A stretch of 21,500 nt of DNA, from the NCBI RefSeq assembly GCF_964340395.1, contig NC_135566.1, positions 2,968,501 through 2,990,000 of the forward strand, read 5' to 3'. Below the pieces are notes generated by a model. It ran no database searches, was not told where the DNA came from, and was given only the letters and a program-made list of their open reading frames with translations. Source of the stretch: Glandiceps talaboti (lineage: Eukaryota; Hemichordata; Enteropneusta; Spengelidae). This document shows positions 8,546 through 19,300 of this stretch, one piece after another (the first letter of the stretch is position 1; each line of letters opens with the position of its first letter). The position numbers and the translations under genes were made by a program.

Positions 8546-10131
8546 AGACCTTAACGTATTTTGTAGTATTTTTTTTTATCTATGTTCCTTTGTTCTGTGT
8601 CGTCGTACCTTTAGGCCTTTGTTGTTCCCTTTACCAAATGTTAATATTTCTCTTTTATGTTAAGTGTGTTGAAGCTGTAGCTGTTTTAATATCATGCACT
8701 ACTTAGAGAATATATATTAAGTTAAACATACATAACCAACAACAATATATGTAGTTACCATTTCCATAAAACATGTTTCTGTTGACTTGGTCTTACAAAC
8801 GTGGTATATACATTTGAGCAATGTGTTGATTTGTATATTATTACACAAGAGCCGTTACCATGCTAACCAAGCAACAACTTATTTACTGATATCATTTTGA
8901 TGCACATCATGGAATTAGGGTTTGTATGACCACTCATTGTACGTGGTGACTTGTTTGAAATACATTTTACTGATTTGTCTATGCAGTGTCTATAGAGAAC
9001 TTAGTTTCCATAGCAATCATAATTTTGAGTAGTAAGAATTATCCTGAATGTTGTTGGGGTATACCAAACCATTATAGAAATAATAGTTTCTCTGTCTATA
9101 TTGCCAATTCACCACTCATTAATTGCATTACAGTGATAGCTCTTCAGTTGTAAGAGATTTGTGTTACCATAGACACAAAATCGTTCGTTTCTTGCATTTG
9201 AGGTGATCTCTACACCTTCCATATCATTGCCGTCATTATTGTCACTATCAACATCAGAATGCATTTATATCTACTACTCAGTTCTGTTATCTGAGCTTAA
9301 AATAACGTAGTCCGAGATAAAATCAAGCCTTCCTCTTTCTGCAACTCTGTGAAAAACATGCAAGCACTGCTATCATTCGTAGATAAGTCTAATTTTTACC
9401 TTCGATTTTCCACATCATATGAACCAAATAAAAGGAAAATTGTTCCTACATCCCAATCTACTCGCTTCTGTAGTAACACTAATCGCCTCCGCCTACAAAA
9501 TAACCCCTACATGTTTATTATATTTGTAAGCTTTGGGTGAGTTGACCATTTTTACTTGTTTCTACCTAATCAGCTAAAGACACAATTTTATTAAAGTTTA
9601 CTGTGACTTTGAAATACTGCAATTATTGCCTCAAAACGCTAGTACTGACATAAAGAAAAAAGCTACAGGTAAATTTACCCACAAATGAAGAAGTAAACCT
9701 GCTCAAAGTTACATTCTGATGAACGGTAGTCGTTAGTGTACTCTTAGAGGTAGAATGACTTCAAGGTCAACATCGTGAAACGTAAGCTTACCTTTGATGA
9801 ATAGCACACATTTCTTAATCCTTCAAAAGTTGAATTTGGAAGTGATCACCTTTTTTATCTTCTCGCTTTATTGTTTATATGGCGTTGTTTCATACAAATA
9901 TGTAAAAGTGTGCGTTTGTCAAATATTATAAAACAGTCGAACTGTCCCTACACACGACCTCTAGCCGCTAAATTACCTAATGGCAATGCATTATCTAGTT
10001 TTGCATACTGTAGCACACACATTGACACAAAATCAATACAGACGTACAAATTCACACACGTTCCGATCACTGTTAGCATTAAAATAAGACGTGGCACGGA
10101 TGCGGCGATGATAGTGCTCAGACCACTAATG
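8546..10131. other. AT-rich non-coding stretch with scattered motifs
   Basis: No supported gene is present. Three X-box-like sequences lie at 8854-8867, 9004-9017 and 9163-9176. A TCAAGGTCA half-site is at 9761-9769. A minus-strand donor-like GTAAGC near 9791 follows only about 18 open codons and was not accepted as an exon. Confidence 0.4.
8854..9176. promoter_or_regulatory. Cluster of X-box-like half-palindromes
   Basis: GTTACCATGCTAAC (8854), GTTTCCATAGCAAT (9004) and GTTACCATAGACAC (9163) each keep a GTNNCC-AT core with partial right half-sites. Each deviates from the RFX consensus by one or more bases. Three in about 320 bases is suggestive but untested against background. Confidence 0.2.
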
Positions 10132-10207
10132 ATCTGAGGTTTGTGTTACTGCAAACAACCATAGACCCTCAACCCGTGGGTGGAGGGTCTATGAAACAAC
10201 CTCAGAT
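10132..10207. repeat. Nested inverted repeat with CATAGACCCTC hairpin
   Basis: The inner hairpin at 10160-10193 has 16-base arms (CATAGACCCTCAACCC pairing with GGGTGGAGGGTCTATG, 15 of 16) around a GT centre. Outer arms ATCTGAGGTT (10132-10141) and AACCTCAGAT (10198-10207) pair exactly. A second small hairpin (GTTTG...CAAAC, 10139-10156) overlaps the left outer arm, so a three-way fold is possible. The inner arm sequence recurs in the palindrome at 10548. Confidence 0.75.
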
Positions 10208-10547
10208 AGTCTAGTGTTTCTGAGCTGCAGCATCGAAATAGTCTAATCTATGAAGTGTTCTTCACAGAGTAGAGTAGGCCTTGACTGAGTTCATCGCATT
10301 ATAATCATATCTAGTCTAGATACATCTAAAAGTACACTGAGTCGGCCAATGAGATAGGTGTAAACACTGCGTTGTTGTGTTTGCTCTGGCGAAAAAAAGG
10401 TGTCGTTTCAGGAATTTTCTATCGATGTCTTTTTGTTCTAGTAGTTTGTCATTGTTTTGTGTCACTATTACTAGATATGTGAGTGCTCTGGTAGGAAATG
10501 GATACTGAGCCAGAAGACCCAAGCATGAAAACTTAGTTGATGGAGGT
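10208..10547. other. Spacer between two related palindromes
   Basis: This spacer of about 340 bases lies between the two CATAGACCCTC palindromes. It may be the body of a fold-back element or simply DNA between two insertions. A 78-codon minus-strand frame (10316-10552) spans most of it and begins inside the right palindrome. Its translation shows no known motif. Confidence 0.35.
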
Positions 10548-10587
10548 ACCATAGACCCTCCACCAACGTTGGTGGAGGGTCTATGGT
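10548..10587. repeat. Perfect 40-base palindrome
   Basis: ACCATAGACCCTCCACCAAC is followed immediately by its exact reverse complement, with no spacer. The arm shares CATAGACCCTC-ACC with the inner hairpin at 10160-10193. It is probably a short fold-back/MITE-type repeat family, and its lack of any loop suggests a hairpin- or cruciform-forming unit. Confidence 0.95.
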
Positions 10588-11187
10588 TTAACGTACCGCG
10601 TTATACCATTACCACCGTGTTCCTGGTCTAGTCCCTATACGGAATCGACACGATTTACACCTCCACTCACGAGACCCCGCGTTGGCATCCACTACCATGT
10701 TCCAAACCGGTTGCTGCAAACTGGGTCGAACCACACACTTGTTGATTGTATGTAACAAAGAGTTTGTGACAAATGGGTTACTCGGTTAAACACGGATTCT
10801 GTCCCACTTACTACCATCACGAAACGCACTTTGATTTCACGCAAGTTTTAATAGTGTGACAGTATGTTTTATTCTGAACGTGCTGTTGCGTAAAGGGTGG
10901 CGGACATCATGCAATGGCCCACCATTTTGGTCAACGCATACATGTATTAGGGCCAATTCACACCCATGGTCAATCCAACACTTCAATGAATCCGTGTTGA
11001 CACTACATCATTGACTGCTGATACTCAATTTTACATTTCTGAAAAGACGATCTCGTGTTGTCGGTGAAACCACACAACACAATATGGCTGGTCACGATCA
11101 TGTACAGTGAGTGCCCCATGCATGCCCACACCACTCATGGTACGGGGTGAGTTTCACGTGTCGCCTGACAAGGTCGCTACCACTTAC
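10588..11187. other. Non-coding stretch; possibly intron of the 11188-11297 candidate
   Basis: No gene or repeat is recognised. If the minus-strand exon candidate at 11188-11297 is real, this would be its downstream intron. Confidence 0.35.
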
Positions 11188-11297
11188 CTGTACTTCTTCT
11201 TCCATTAATGTCTTATCCAAAGAACGAGTAAAATCGTTGGTGATGACTCTGCCCAAGAATTCTCTGACGGGAGTATGGCGGTGTTTCCAATGGAGTA
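11188..11297 (-). CDS. Candidate internal exon with consensus donor
   Basis: On the minus strand the frame reads through VREFLGRVITNDF and ends KTLMEEEVQ at a perfect donor (CAG|GTAAGT, intron start 11187, phase 0). Acceptors that could open it are GTACACACGAG (exon start 11297) or CCCGTCAG (exon start 11263). The acidic, amphipathic peptide and strong donor are coding-like. The plus strand is also open here for 96 codons, with a Cys/Ser/Thr-rich translation that looks like a shadow. No domain is recognised and no partner exon is found nearby, so this remains a hypothesis. Confidence 0.3.
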
Positions 11298-12001
11298 CTC
11301 GTGTGTACAAAGTACAAGTGCAGTGGGTATGCGTCAACAACAGTCAGTCCGATCCGTTGTCTACATCATTGTTATGCAAATTTATAATTAAAGCATGGTA
11401 GGCAATGCAAACATACTAGTACCGTACGGTTGAAACAGTATGGTTGAACTTGAAATTGCACCATTCACTTCACATGAGGGTAAACCCTTTTAGAGTTTCC
11501 ATTTCTCATTGTGACACCTTAGAAATAATAGTTGGCAAGGAAACGGGGGGGGGGAAGTAATTTTGTGTGACGCGTGTACATGTATCATGTTGGTGATGAT
11601 CTTTGCTTTCAATCCACTTTTTTTACAGTCTGGAATCCCTTACAAATGACTAAATACCACAAAATCATGGCTATATTACTACTATTCACTAAGAAAATTT
11701 ACATCCATTCGTGAAATTTAAACTTGTTAATTAGTGCATCATGCAAACTTTATATTGTAGAACCGATCTTCAACCATTTCAAATTAGTATGTAGTAATAT
11801 GTAGTTTTATAAATACAAAGTCAGTATGTTGTGGGGAAAAATTAGCTCTTTAATGTATTTTAGTGCCATGTATTTTCTGTATCGTAAATTCTTCCATTTC
11901 TCAATTTGACAGGTTTGGATTGGGTGTTTTTAGAAATATTCGTATCATGGGGTACAAAACTGTGGATTCCATTAAAAGTAAAATCGTTTTTGTAAGATGA
12001 G
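11298..12001. other. AT-rich stretch with a G10 run
   Basis: No gene is recognised. A homopolymer G10 lies at 11545-11554. Otherwise this is AT-rich, stop-dense DNA. Confidence 0.45.
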
Positions 12002-12070
12002 AACTAAATTAGTTCAACCCTCCCACTCCTAAACTAAAATGGTTCAACCCTCCCACTCTTACACTAAAAT
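12002..12070. repeat. 30-base tandem duplication
   Basis: Two adjacent 30-base units (12002-12031 and 12032-12061) share GTTCAACCCTCCCACTC, and a partial third start (CACTAAAAT) follows. They differ at only a few positions. Confidence 0.85.
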
Positions 12071-12119
12071 AAGGTATTTTTTTGTATCCTACATTGACCT
12101 ATTGAGTCTCGTCCCTAAG

Positions 12120-12224
12120 CGAGTGTGTGAGTACGTGGTAGTTGACAGCGGACGAGGGAAGTTACGACTTGATCCTCTGGCAAAGGACGCCCTCTCGAGG
12201 AAAAACAAGGGGAAATGGGTGTAG
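12120..12224 (+). CDS. Candidate terminal coding exon, product unknown
   Basis: A pyrimidine-rich acceptor (TCTCGTCCCTAAG) precedes 34 sense codons and a TAG (12222-12224). The stretch is clearly richer in GC than its flanks and the peptide is hydrophilic and protein-like, with LRLDPLAKDALSRKNKGKW near the end. AATAAA signals follow at 12305-12310 and 12340-12345, at 3' UTR distance. Together these fit the last exon of a plus-strand gene whose other exons are upstream and unidentified. I do not recognise the family. The frame continues open upstream to 12039 through the tandem repeat, so the exon start is a choice, not a certainty. Confidence 0.4.
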   Translation, partial: RVCEYVVVDSGRGKLRLDPLAKDALSRKNKGKWV

Positions 12225-12304
12225 ACATGGAATGAACGAAAACATTTATAGAACATACGAAAGACTGTCAGAGAAGTTGTAATGACATTTATTCACAATA
12301 TTAT

Positions 12305-12345
12305 AATAAAATCAACCTTAAAATAGATACATATACCAGAATAAA
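12305..12345 (+). terminator. Two AATAAA polyadenylation signals
   Basis: AATAAA occurs at 12305-12310 and 12340-12345, 81 and 116 bases after the TAG of the candidate terminal exon. In AT-rich DNA such hexamers arise by chance, so this supports the exon only in combination. Confidence 0.3.
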
Positions 12346-12621
12346 TGGCAAAAAGGTATCAAGAAATAGCCAAGCTTGTCAAGTTTGTGATCCTCAATAA
12401 CTAACATTCTTTATCGTGATAACACACTCCAATAGTACATGTATTTGTGCTGTCTGAAACAATTATCAATTTTGGTCAATTAAGTTAGAAGGGAGATTTG
12501 AGGCCCAACAGGCCAGGATGGTGACATTCATCACACACAAAATGTCAATTGGCCAGTTTCCATTGATACATTTAAAAGATTTCGTTTATGTGGTAACGTA
12601 TATTAAATAGTAATACTAGGG
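12346..12621. other. Non-coding spacer
   Basis: No feature beyond a small GGCC-AACA-GGCC inverted motif near 12503 is seen. Confidence 0.4.
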
Positions 12622-12710
12622 TTGTATAATAAATGCAAACTACATGAACTCTACTGGTTGCCAATTGCGTTGAAGTGTTTGGGTATTACATGTAAACCTT
12701 TGGGTCCAGT
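12622..12710 (+). pseudogene. Decayed fragment of a non-LTR retrotransposon RT C-terminus
   Basis: The plus-strand translation contains KLHELYWLPIALK. This closely resembles the L-x-x-LHWLPI/V segment found after the reverse transcriptase domain of CR1/L2/Jockey-type LINEs. The expected downstream hydrophobic KILLLTFK-type segment is not preserved, and the frame ends about 40 codons later, so only a short relic remains. Assignment rests on this single motif. Confidence 0.4.
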
Positions 12711-13372
12711 TATTAGATGGTTAAGCTTTGTATTCAACCTGTATTTTCTGCTTTCACTTTGTCACATGACCGATGTACATATAAGTTCACCATTTTGTCA
12801 CATATGACATTTTTTACACTTTGACATATCTAGACTACCTTCAGTGAAATCCTATATGTCATTGCTACTTATACTATTCCATATTTTACAATAAGTCTCC
12901 GATGACGTTTATAATACAAAGAGTAGCAGTAACTTCATTAAATATTTACTTTATCTATTCATCCCTTCGATGTAAACAAAGATCCATTCCTTACAACCAA
13001 GAACGTTATTTCCTTGCTCTCGAATCATATTTATTATTAGTTTTGAGCTCAGAATATAAATAATTTACCTAGTAGTATATTTCGGCTAAACCGCTCTCGT
13101 AGACTTGTCATGTGATCGCAGAAAAAAAAATCCATTCCTCTCGGTCACCAAGAAACACAAAATTGAAATTATTTTTCTAGTTTGCTTGAGTGTCAACGTG
13201 TGTAGTTTAAACCTGTGTTATGGCTATTGTGATCGCCATATTCGTTGACAAGGATATATTTCTAGGTTTTCATCCATTGTCGTATGGACTGCCTTATCAC
13301 GGAATCCAGTAAATTGAATAGGCAAAAAAGAAAATGACATCCGTATGTAACATGTTCAGCTTTCAGCCAATA
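12711..13372. other. AT-rich spacer, no gene recognised
   Basis: Repeated TTTGTCACATATGAC-like phrases occur near 12760-12825, the only structure noticed. Frames are short and stop-rich. Confidence 0.45.
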
Positions 13373-13417
13373 AGGGGTAGACCATTCGATATCCTGGGGG
13401 GGGGGGCTTGGAAGATT
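13373..13417 (+). repeat. G11-containing repeat end, copy 1
   Basis: It runs from AGGGGTAGACCATTCG through GATATCC, T, G11 and CTTGGAAGATT. It matches the reverse complement of 15111-15155 at 43 of 45 positions, including the exact G-run length. The sequence beyond it contains alternating T runs and GC-rich words typical of the same family. Confidence 0.85.
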
Positions 13418-13798
13418 GGCGGAGAGTCATTATTTTTTCCCACCTGCTTGCCTGAGAATCATTTTTTTCTCCTTCGCCGATGTTGGCAACCTACATTTGT
13501 TGCCCCAATTTTCTGTTTGGTTTTCGCACATGGTAATACAGAGAGTAAAAAGATGCTGTTCTATCACACACAGATTATATTTAGAAAACTTCATATTTTA
13601 TACATGTTTGATTTTCAATTAAATAAACATCGTTGACAGTTTTTATGCCATGGTATGATGACACACTGAAAATACAAATCGGAAACTTGATTGATGAGCT
13701 CAAATATTCAGATAGACCGGTCAGTTTCTCCAGCTTGGGGAGATGGGGGTGTCAGTGTTTTTTTCCATTAGGCCGACAAAAAGTCACTGACCTCAGTG
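13418..13798. other. Repeat-derived sequence inside the inverted pair
   Basis: T-run-rich DNA follows the G11 motif. A 100-codon plus frame across 13334-13636 reads through the repeat and is not regarded as a gene. Confidence 0.4.
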
Positions 13799-14320
13799 AA
13801 TAAAGTTCCATAGCATCTTGACAGTAAGCTGTAGAGGGGAAGAGCATTGAGACTGGCATATGTCCACCTCTTGTGTGAGTACTAGTGTGTGTGAATGGGG
13901 GGGGGGGGGTCTCCCCCTAGAAGCCCTGGAGGATTTTTACTTCTAAAGGCAATGTTTAGGCTATTCACAGACACTTTCAGACAATAATTTACAAACTTTA
14001 CAAGGCAGCGCTAACATGTAAAAAGAAACTACGTGAGGTTGAAACATTTTTTAAATAAAGTTTCATAGCATCTTGACACTAAGAGGTGGAGGAAAGAACT
14101 TTGATTTGAGGCTTGGACATGTCTACCTCTTATAGGGGGGGAGAGGTCCTAGGGGTCTCCCCTAGAAGCTTTTCAAGTTTTGTTTTACCAATTTGGGTGA
14201 ATCCTATTGTTGGTTTAACGAATGAGTGGCCTCTGGGGTGATGGAGTCCAAGGCCGCCCCCCCCCCCACCAGATCTGCAGTTTTTTGTTTCTATTTAGGC
14301 AATTTTAGGTTATTCATAGC
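13799..14320. repeat. Two diverged copies of a 250-350 base unit
   Basis: AATAAAGTTYCATAGCATCTTGACA opens unit A at 13799 and unit B at 14054. Both continue through ATGTCYACCTCTT, a G run, a CTCCCCTAGAAGC block (13911 and 14157) and AGGCAATKTTAGG followed by a TATTCA word (13946 and 14297). Unit B has about 95 extra bases, including a C10 run at about 14258. A possible third start (AATAAGTTTTCCATG, about 14375) follows. It is an old tandem duplication within a repeat nest. Confidence 0.7.
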
Positions 14321-15110
14321 CTCTGAGATATATATTGCCAAGCATCGAAAAGTTAAAGTAAATATAACCTTTTAAATAAGTTTTCCATGTTATAAAAGTG
14401 GGCCTGTAACATTGGTATAGGGGCATTGATATTGCATGTATAGTAAAGTTACTGATGTGTTAGAGCACTTTAGGAGGTCATACCTAGTGTACAATAGAAA
14501 CTTGAATTTGAGTTGTGGTGTCGATACATGTAGTGTCTGAAATAGGAAGAATATCATCCCTTTTGACAAATTCATACTGAAGAGACTAGAACAATTTAGA
14601 TTAAGTTCTTTTGTATTTTTTATCCAATAGTTTGAAGATCACCATTACAAAACCATCAAGTTCACTTTTGCCCCAACGTGTAAGATAAGTGTAGCACTGA
14701 TTGTGAAACAGCCAAACACTTACATGGCATGTTCTGTAACTAGGGTGGTAGCTAGGTAATATATGTATTATATGTATAATTTTATGTATAGTTATGTTTG
14801 AACCCTTACATGAAGTAATATTAAACCATTTATGAAAGAAACAGAGACAAGAACAAATATATATATGTACCACAGGCCAACGAAACTGACAGGTCCCTGA
14901 CATGTGTTTGAAACTGTTTGTCATGATTTGACAAGTGTCCTGGTTGGAGAGGTACGAGCAGGTGGAACAGTATACTCGAACCTGTGCATCATTTCCCTGC
15001 CAAGACATTTTTTTCTAGCAGCAGTGCAGTGGTCCATCTTTTTTTTTCCATCACCCACTCATATCCGGATTTTTTTCAAGCAAATCCATTTGGCATCTTT
15101 TTTTTCCCGA
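14321..15110. other. Non-coding interior and 5' part of the second G11 repeat
   Basis: Chance frames occur on both strands (for example minus 14601-15008), without splice sites or motifs. From about 15010 the T-run-rich sequence belongs to the repeat that ends at 15155. Confidence 0.4.
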
Positions 15111-15155
15111 AATCTTCCAAGCCCCCCCCCCCAGGATATCAAATGGTCCACCCCT
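15111..15155 (-). repeat. G11-containing repeat end, copy 2 (inverted)
   Basis: This is the inverted partner of 13373-13417, with a C11 run at 15122-15132 on the plus strand and GATATC next to it. The pair encloses 1783 bases. It may be terminal repeats of one element or two copies of one family inserted head to head. Confidence 0.85.
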
Positions 15156-15853
15156 AAATACTAATAATAGAAGACCTAATCATTCCATAAAGTAATACCA
15201 GCGATATACGAGTATATTTGTTCCAGATCTCTGTCTTGATAGAACAGTGTCAATGAACCCATCTGATACATTTCTCAATAGGTTTCTGCCACTTATTTAA
15301 TTTGTACATGTATTCATTCAAGGAAGGCAACCCATTACCTACACTCGCTATATAAATTAGTAATAAGCGACACGGGGGTAGCTATAAAGTCAATATAATG
15401 AGTCGCCGATGGTCAACAGTTGAAATTCTTTCGAAATCCAGATAGATATATTTGCAGGCAATACCCAATCTACATAATGCTATAAAAGCAATACACAAAT
15501 CATATTGTTTTACTTAACAGTGTCTTGATTCAAATAGGGCTATAATATACGATATATTACCAGTTTACGTCATAACATCGGCAATTTGAAGTGCTGAATT
15601 CTTCGACAATGTCAAATTAATTACGCAATGACCCGCCGGCCGCCATGATAATCTGATCATAAATATTATATCCAATCAAAATTGCTGTATTGTTTTAACA
15701 CATATTGGTATATAATTATACCCAATCAAGATAGCCACAACACTAAAAGACATTGGTGTCGTCGGTGCGGACACTTCACTATCGTCTTGTCTCCAAATCG
15801 TTAGGTGCAAGCGACACCAGCAGCTTACATTAGATTGTAATTCAATAAATGCT
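15156..15853. other. AT-rich spacer
   Basis: No gene is seen. CCAATCA occurs twice (about 15672 and 15722), and a CCGCCGGCCGCCATG string lies near 15640. No open frame of note follows that ATG. Confidence 0.45.
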
Positions 15854-15975
15854 TACATACGTACGTACATACATACATACATACATACATACATACATAC
15901 ATACATACATACATACATGCATACATGCATACATACATACATACATACATACATACATACATACATACATACATA
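15854..15975. repeat. (TACA)n microsatellite with TACG and TGCA interruptions
   Basis: About 120 bases of TACA repeats, starting with TACG units and interrupted near 15917 and 15925 by GCA-containing units. The frames reading MYVC or HTYI repeats are artefacts. Confidence 0.95.
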
Positions 15976-16099
15976 ACAATACAAAGAATTCAATCTTTAA
16001 ATGACATGAACAAAAACGAAACAATAAAAAAGTACACAAATCTAAAAATATGTTATATATATATCAATATGAGCTCATCTTGTATCAATTTCTTATTTT

Positions 16100-16100
<1 letters not shown>

Positions 16101-16130
<30 letters not shown>

Positions 16131-16221
16131 GCTGCTGCTGCTAATTCTGTTGTTGTTGTTGTTGTTGTTGTTGTGGTTGTGGTGGTGGTGGTGGTGGTGG
16201 TGGTTGTTGTGGTGGTGGTGG

Positions 16222-16256
<35 letters not shown>

Positions 16257-16320
16257 AAACGTTGTTGTTGTTGTGGTGGTGGTGGTGGTGGTGGTGGTGG
16301 TGGTGGTGGTGGTGGTGGTT
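16101..16320. repeat. Compound trinucleotide microsatellite
   Basis: ACT x10 (16101-16130), GCT x4 (16131-16142), AAT TCT, then GTT, GTG and mixed GTT/GTG blocks up to 16320. Register is kept from ACT into GTG, and an AAAC interruption at 16257-16260 shifts it by one base. Frames giving poly-Leu, poly-Val, poly-Asn/His or poly-Thr are artefacts. Confidence 0.95.
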
Positions 16321-16329
16321 ATCTTTAAG

Positions 16330-19300
16330 TGTATATGTTGTAACTTAAAGACTTCATCAACCAAAAAATCTAAAGGGACAAAGGAACTTGGTAAACTTTG
16401 CCTTTTTGTGTAGATTGAATAAAGATTGAGTTAGCAAGAATGAGTGGCTATTAGTATTAAAGTGAATAGTATGGTTTATATTAACAAATGAGGGTTTTAA
16501 TGATCTAATACCATTCCACGAGCCAGGGCATTTTTTTCCCGCTGGGGCAGCTGGGTTGCCGCAAAGGGGTACGTAGTTTTATAACGATCAAATGGTCAAA
16601 TACATATCTCTCTATATATTTACCAAAAGCCTATGTATGTCACTATACCTATCAACATTTCATGAGTATTACACCTTGACGGCGCGCCTACATTTCACTC
16701 AATCTTGGATATATATGGATATATGGACTTGACTTTCCATAACTTTGTCTTCACCCAGTATAGACTAATAAACGTTGATTTACGTCACTCTGTTTTCCGT
16801 TTGATCATTTTGAATGGCACGTACAGCATTGGCGATAATAACGTCTACACCGAATAAATGCACTCTGTGTCTATTTGATGATGTCACTGGTCTAATCTGA
16901 TTGGTGAAGTGATCACGGCCTTACAATGAAGCGGAAAGCCCAATCGCTGAGTCTATAATTTCATTTTTAAACCTCTTTTTAGGCCCTAAAGCTGTCAGTG
17001 TCACTAGATTACCTTCACCCCTTTCAAAGAGAGGTTAGATATGCTGTCCATGTCATTACAACCAATCATGGCAAATATAACGTATTATGGGGGTAAAAGC
17101 GTGGAACATATCACATGGGAATAGCAGCTCACACCAACTGAACAGCACTTGGATAGAAATGCAATCATCATCTTTTCTTTTCTCTCCTCTCAATTATACA
17201 TATAACTCTTGCAATTACTAGAAAAGAGCAGTGCAAATTTAATCTAGCAGTGAAATCAAGACATTTTCAAAGAACTCCTCATTCCGTCGCCTTGAAAAGT
17301 GAATTATACACAGATATGTTGTCAAGTCAACTCTCTGGGCATATTGAGAAAAGATAAGTGACCAACTGTATCAGTAGATCAATCATTTTATATGCGCGTG
17401 AAGTAACATTTGTTTAAAGTGCGTGTCTCCTCAAGACATGAGTTGAGGTTGACATCACAGATCGCAGTGTTATATTGATGTTTTCAATTGCCTTGAGGAT
17501 TCTCACTTTTGTTCCATCTTATATACTCGTTTTCAATTGAAGTCACCATCCTTATCAATGGCGCTTAATAGTATTATTGGAACTCGCTAGAGTATACGAT
17601 GCATATTTTTCTTTGTTATCTTCATAGAGCATGATGTAACGCTTTATGAACTACATACACTAATACAGAGTTTCTTTACCTTAATATCTGATCCTACCGC
17701 TTTACTCAAACGTGAACTAAATTAAATTGGGCACAAATGGTCACATATTCTCCGTTGCCAAGACTCCCCCTAAGAAACTTGAATCAAGCCGTTACCTCGC
17801 TGAATAACGAAGATGTTCCAACCCCAAACGAATTCGTTATTCAAAGTTATAACACGCGTGGCCATCAGTCGCCTTAAAAGGGAGCTTTAATAAGGCATCC
17901 TTGGCGTTTTAAGATGGTTAGCTTTCATAAAACGAAAGCGGACGTAGTTATATGTCTCTTTACGAAGGTTTGATTTTTTGCCACTGTTCTAATGATGTCA
18001 AATTACCAGACTAGTCCGCCGTTCTTGTCACCAAAGCTCATAGAAGTAAATTATATATCAGCAAGCAATTGGGAATCAACATACGCTTATTTCTATAGTA
18101 TATAATTATATGGTATATGTCAACTGCTAAATGTCAAGGAACATGGTGTCATTAAAATCTCAAATAAATGATCATTTTAAACATTATTTGTAGATAGCCA
18201 AGGAAATGTGACAGTGTAAAGCAAAGCAATATAGTTTTGTTTACTGTGAACCTTGGCATATGGCACAATTCTATATCTGTTTGCAGCAAGATAAGTCATT
18301 AGTCATTTCCGATAGAGTAGGGTACATTGTAATTGTTGTAATATTTTGTAGTCGGTGCCATATTAATTGGGACAATTCCTAGTCTTTTCTTGTCATGGTA
18401 TTAATAGGCTCACAACAAATTCACAATATTCCCAGAGGATATCCGCTATGTAAACTGAACAGGATAATTTCTTCCGCTTTCTAATGATTTCGTGGAGAAA
18501 AATTCGATGCTATAGTTATGTTATGTGATATTATACGTCAGTGAGGCATGTACAGAGAATGAACAGTGATCATCAAATGGACAAATGTTGGACCGCTTCA
18601 CTTTAAAGACAGAAAAACGTGCCAAATTATAAAACATTCACCATGAAATCTACTTACAGAAAAAAATATGTGAAGATTTTACATTTTAAAGAAGATGAGT
18701 GCATAAAACCATTTAAAAATATTATTTCATTATTTAAAAAAAAACATGACTTAACTACACCTGTCCAGTCGTCTAGGTATAGTAACCTATAGTGTGAACA
18801 TGTTTAATGTTTACTAGTATATTGATTAAAATATCATGTGTAAGAGTTGGATAGTTGATAATAATGCACTATTTATCATGTATTGTATCTTTAGGCAAAA
18901 CAAACAAGATGAGCATCATATTTACAGAATGTGTCAACGATTTAAGATGGCAACCCTCTTTTTCAAGAATGTAACAGATTATTAACATTTGATGTAAAAG
19001 TCCACTACAGCAAAGAACGTCATTAGTTTTACTCCTATAATATTAGTCATCCTAAATCCGACAAGCAATTAATCAAAGCATGATTCAAACAACATTGACG
19101 TATAGAAGACTGCTTTTTCAACCGAGTGTAGGAACATATAGTTCTCTTGATTTGTTTTCCGTTCTAAAAAATTATATTCGAAGATCTCGTCAAGCTAAAT
19201 TCTGATTTAGTTCACATTTTAGAGGATATCGTGCGAGAGCTGTCAAAGTTTCTGTTCTTTAATGGTGTGCAGTCTTTCTTATAATATAGGTTAACCTATC

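Noticed and set aside
9793-9850. Minus-strand donor AAAG|GTAAGC near 9791
   Set aside because: Only about 18 codons are open before it and no usable acceptor precedes them.
14601-15164. Frames of 135 (minus) and 86 (plus) codons
   Set aside because: They overlap the G11 repeat family and AT-rich DNA, with no splice signals or recognisable motif.
15842-16413. Long frames on both strands giving MYVC, poly-Leu/Val, poly-Thr/Val or poly-Asn/His proteins
   Set aside because: They are translations of TACA and GTT/GTG microsatellites, open only because the repeat units make no stops.
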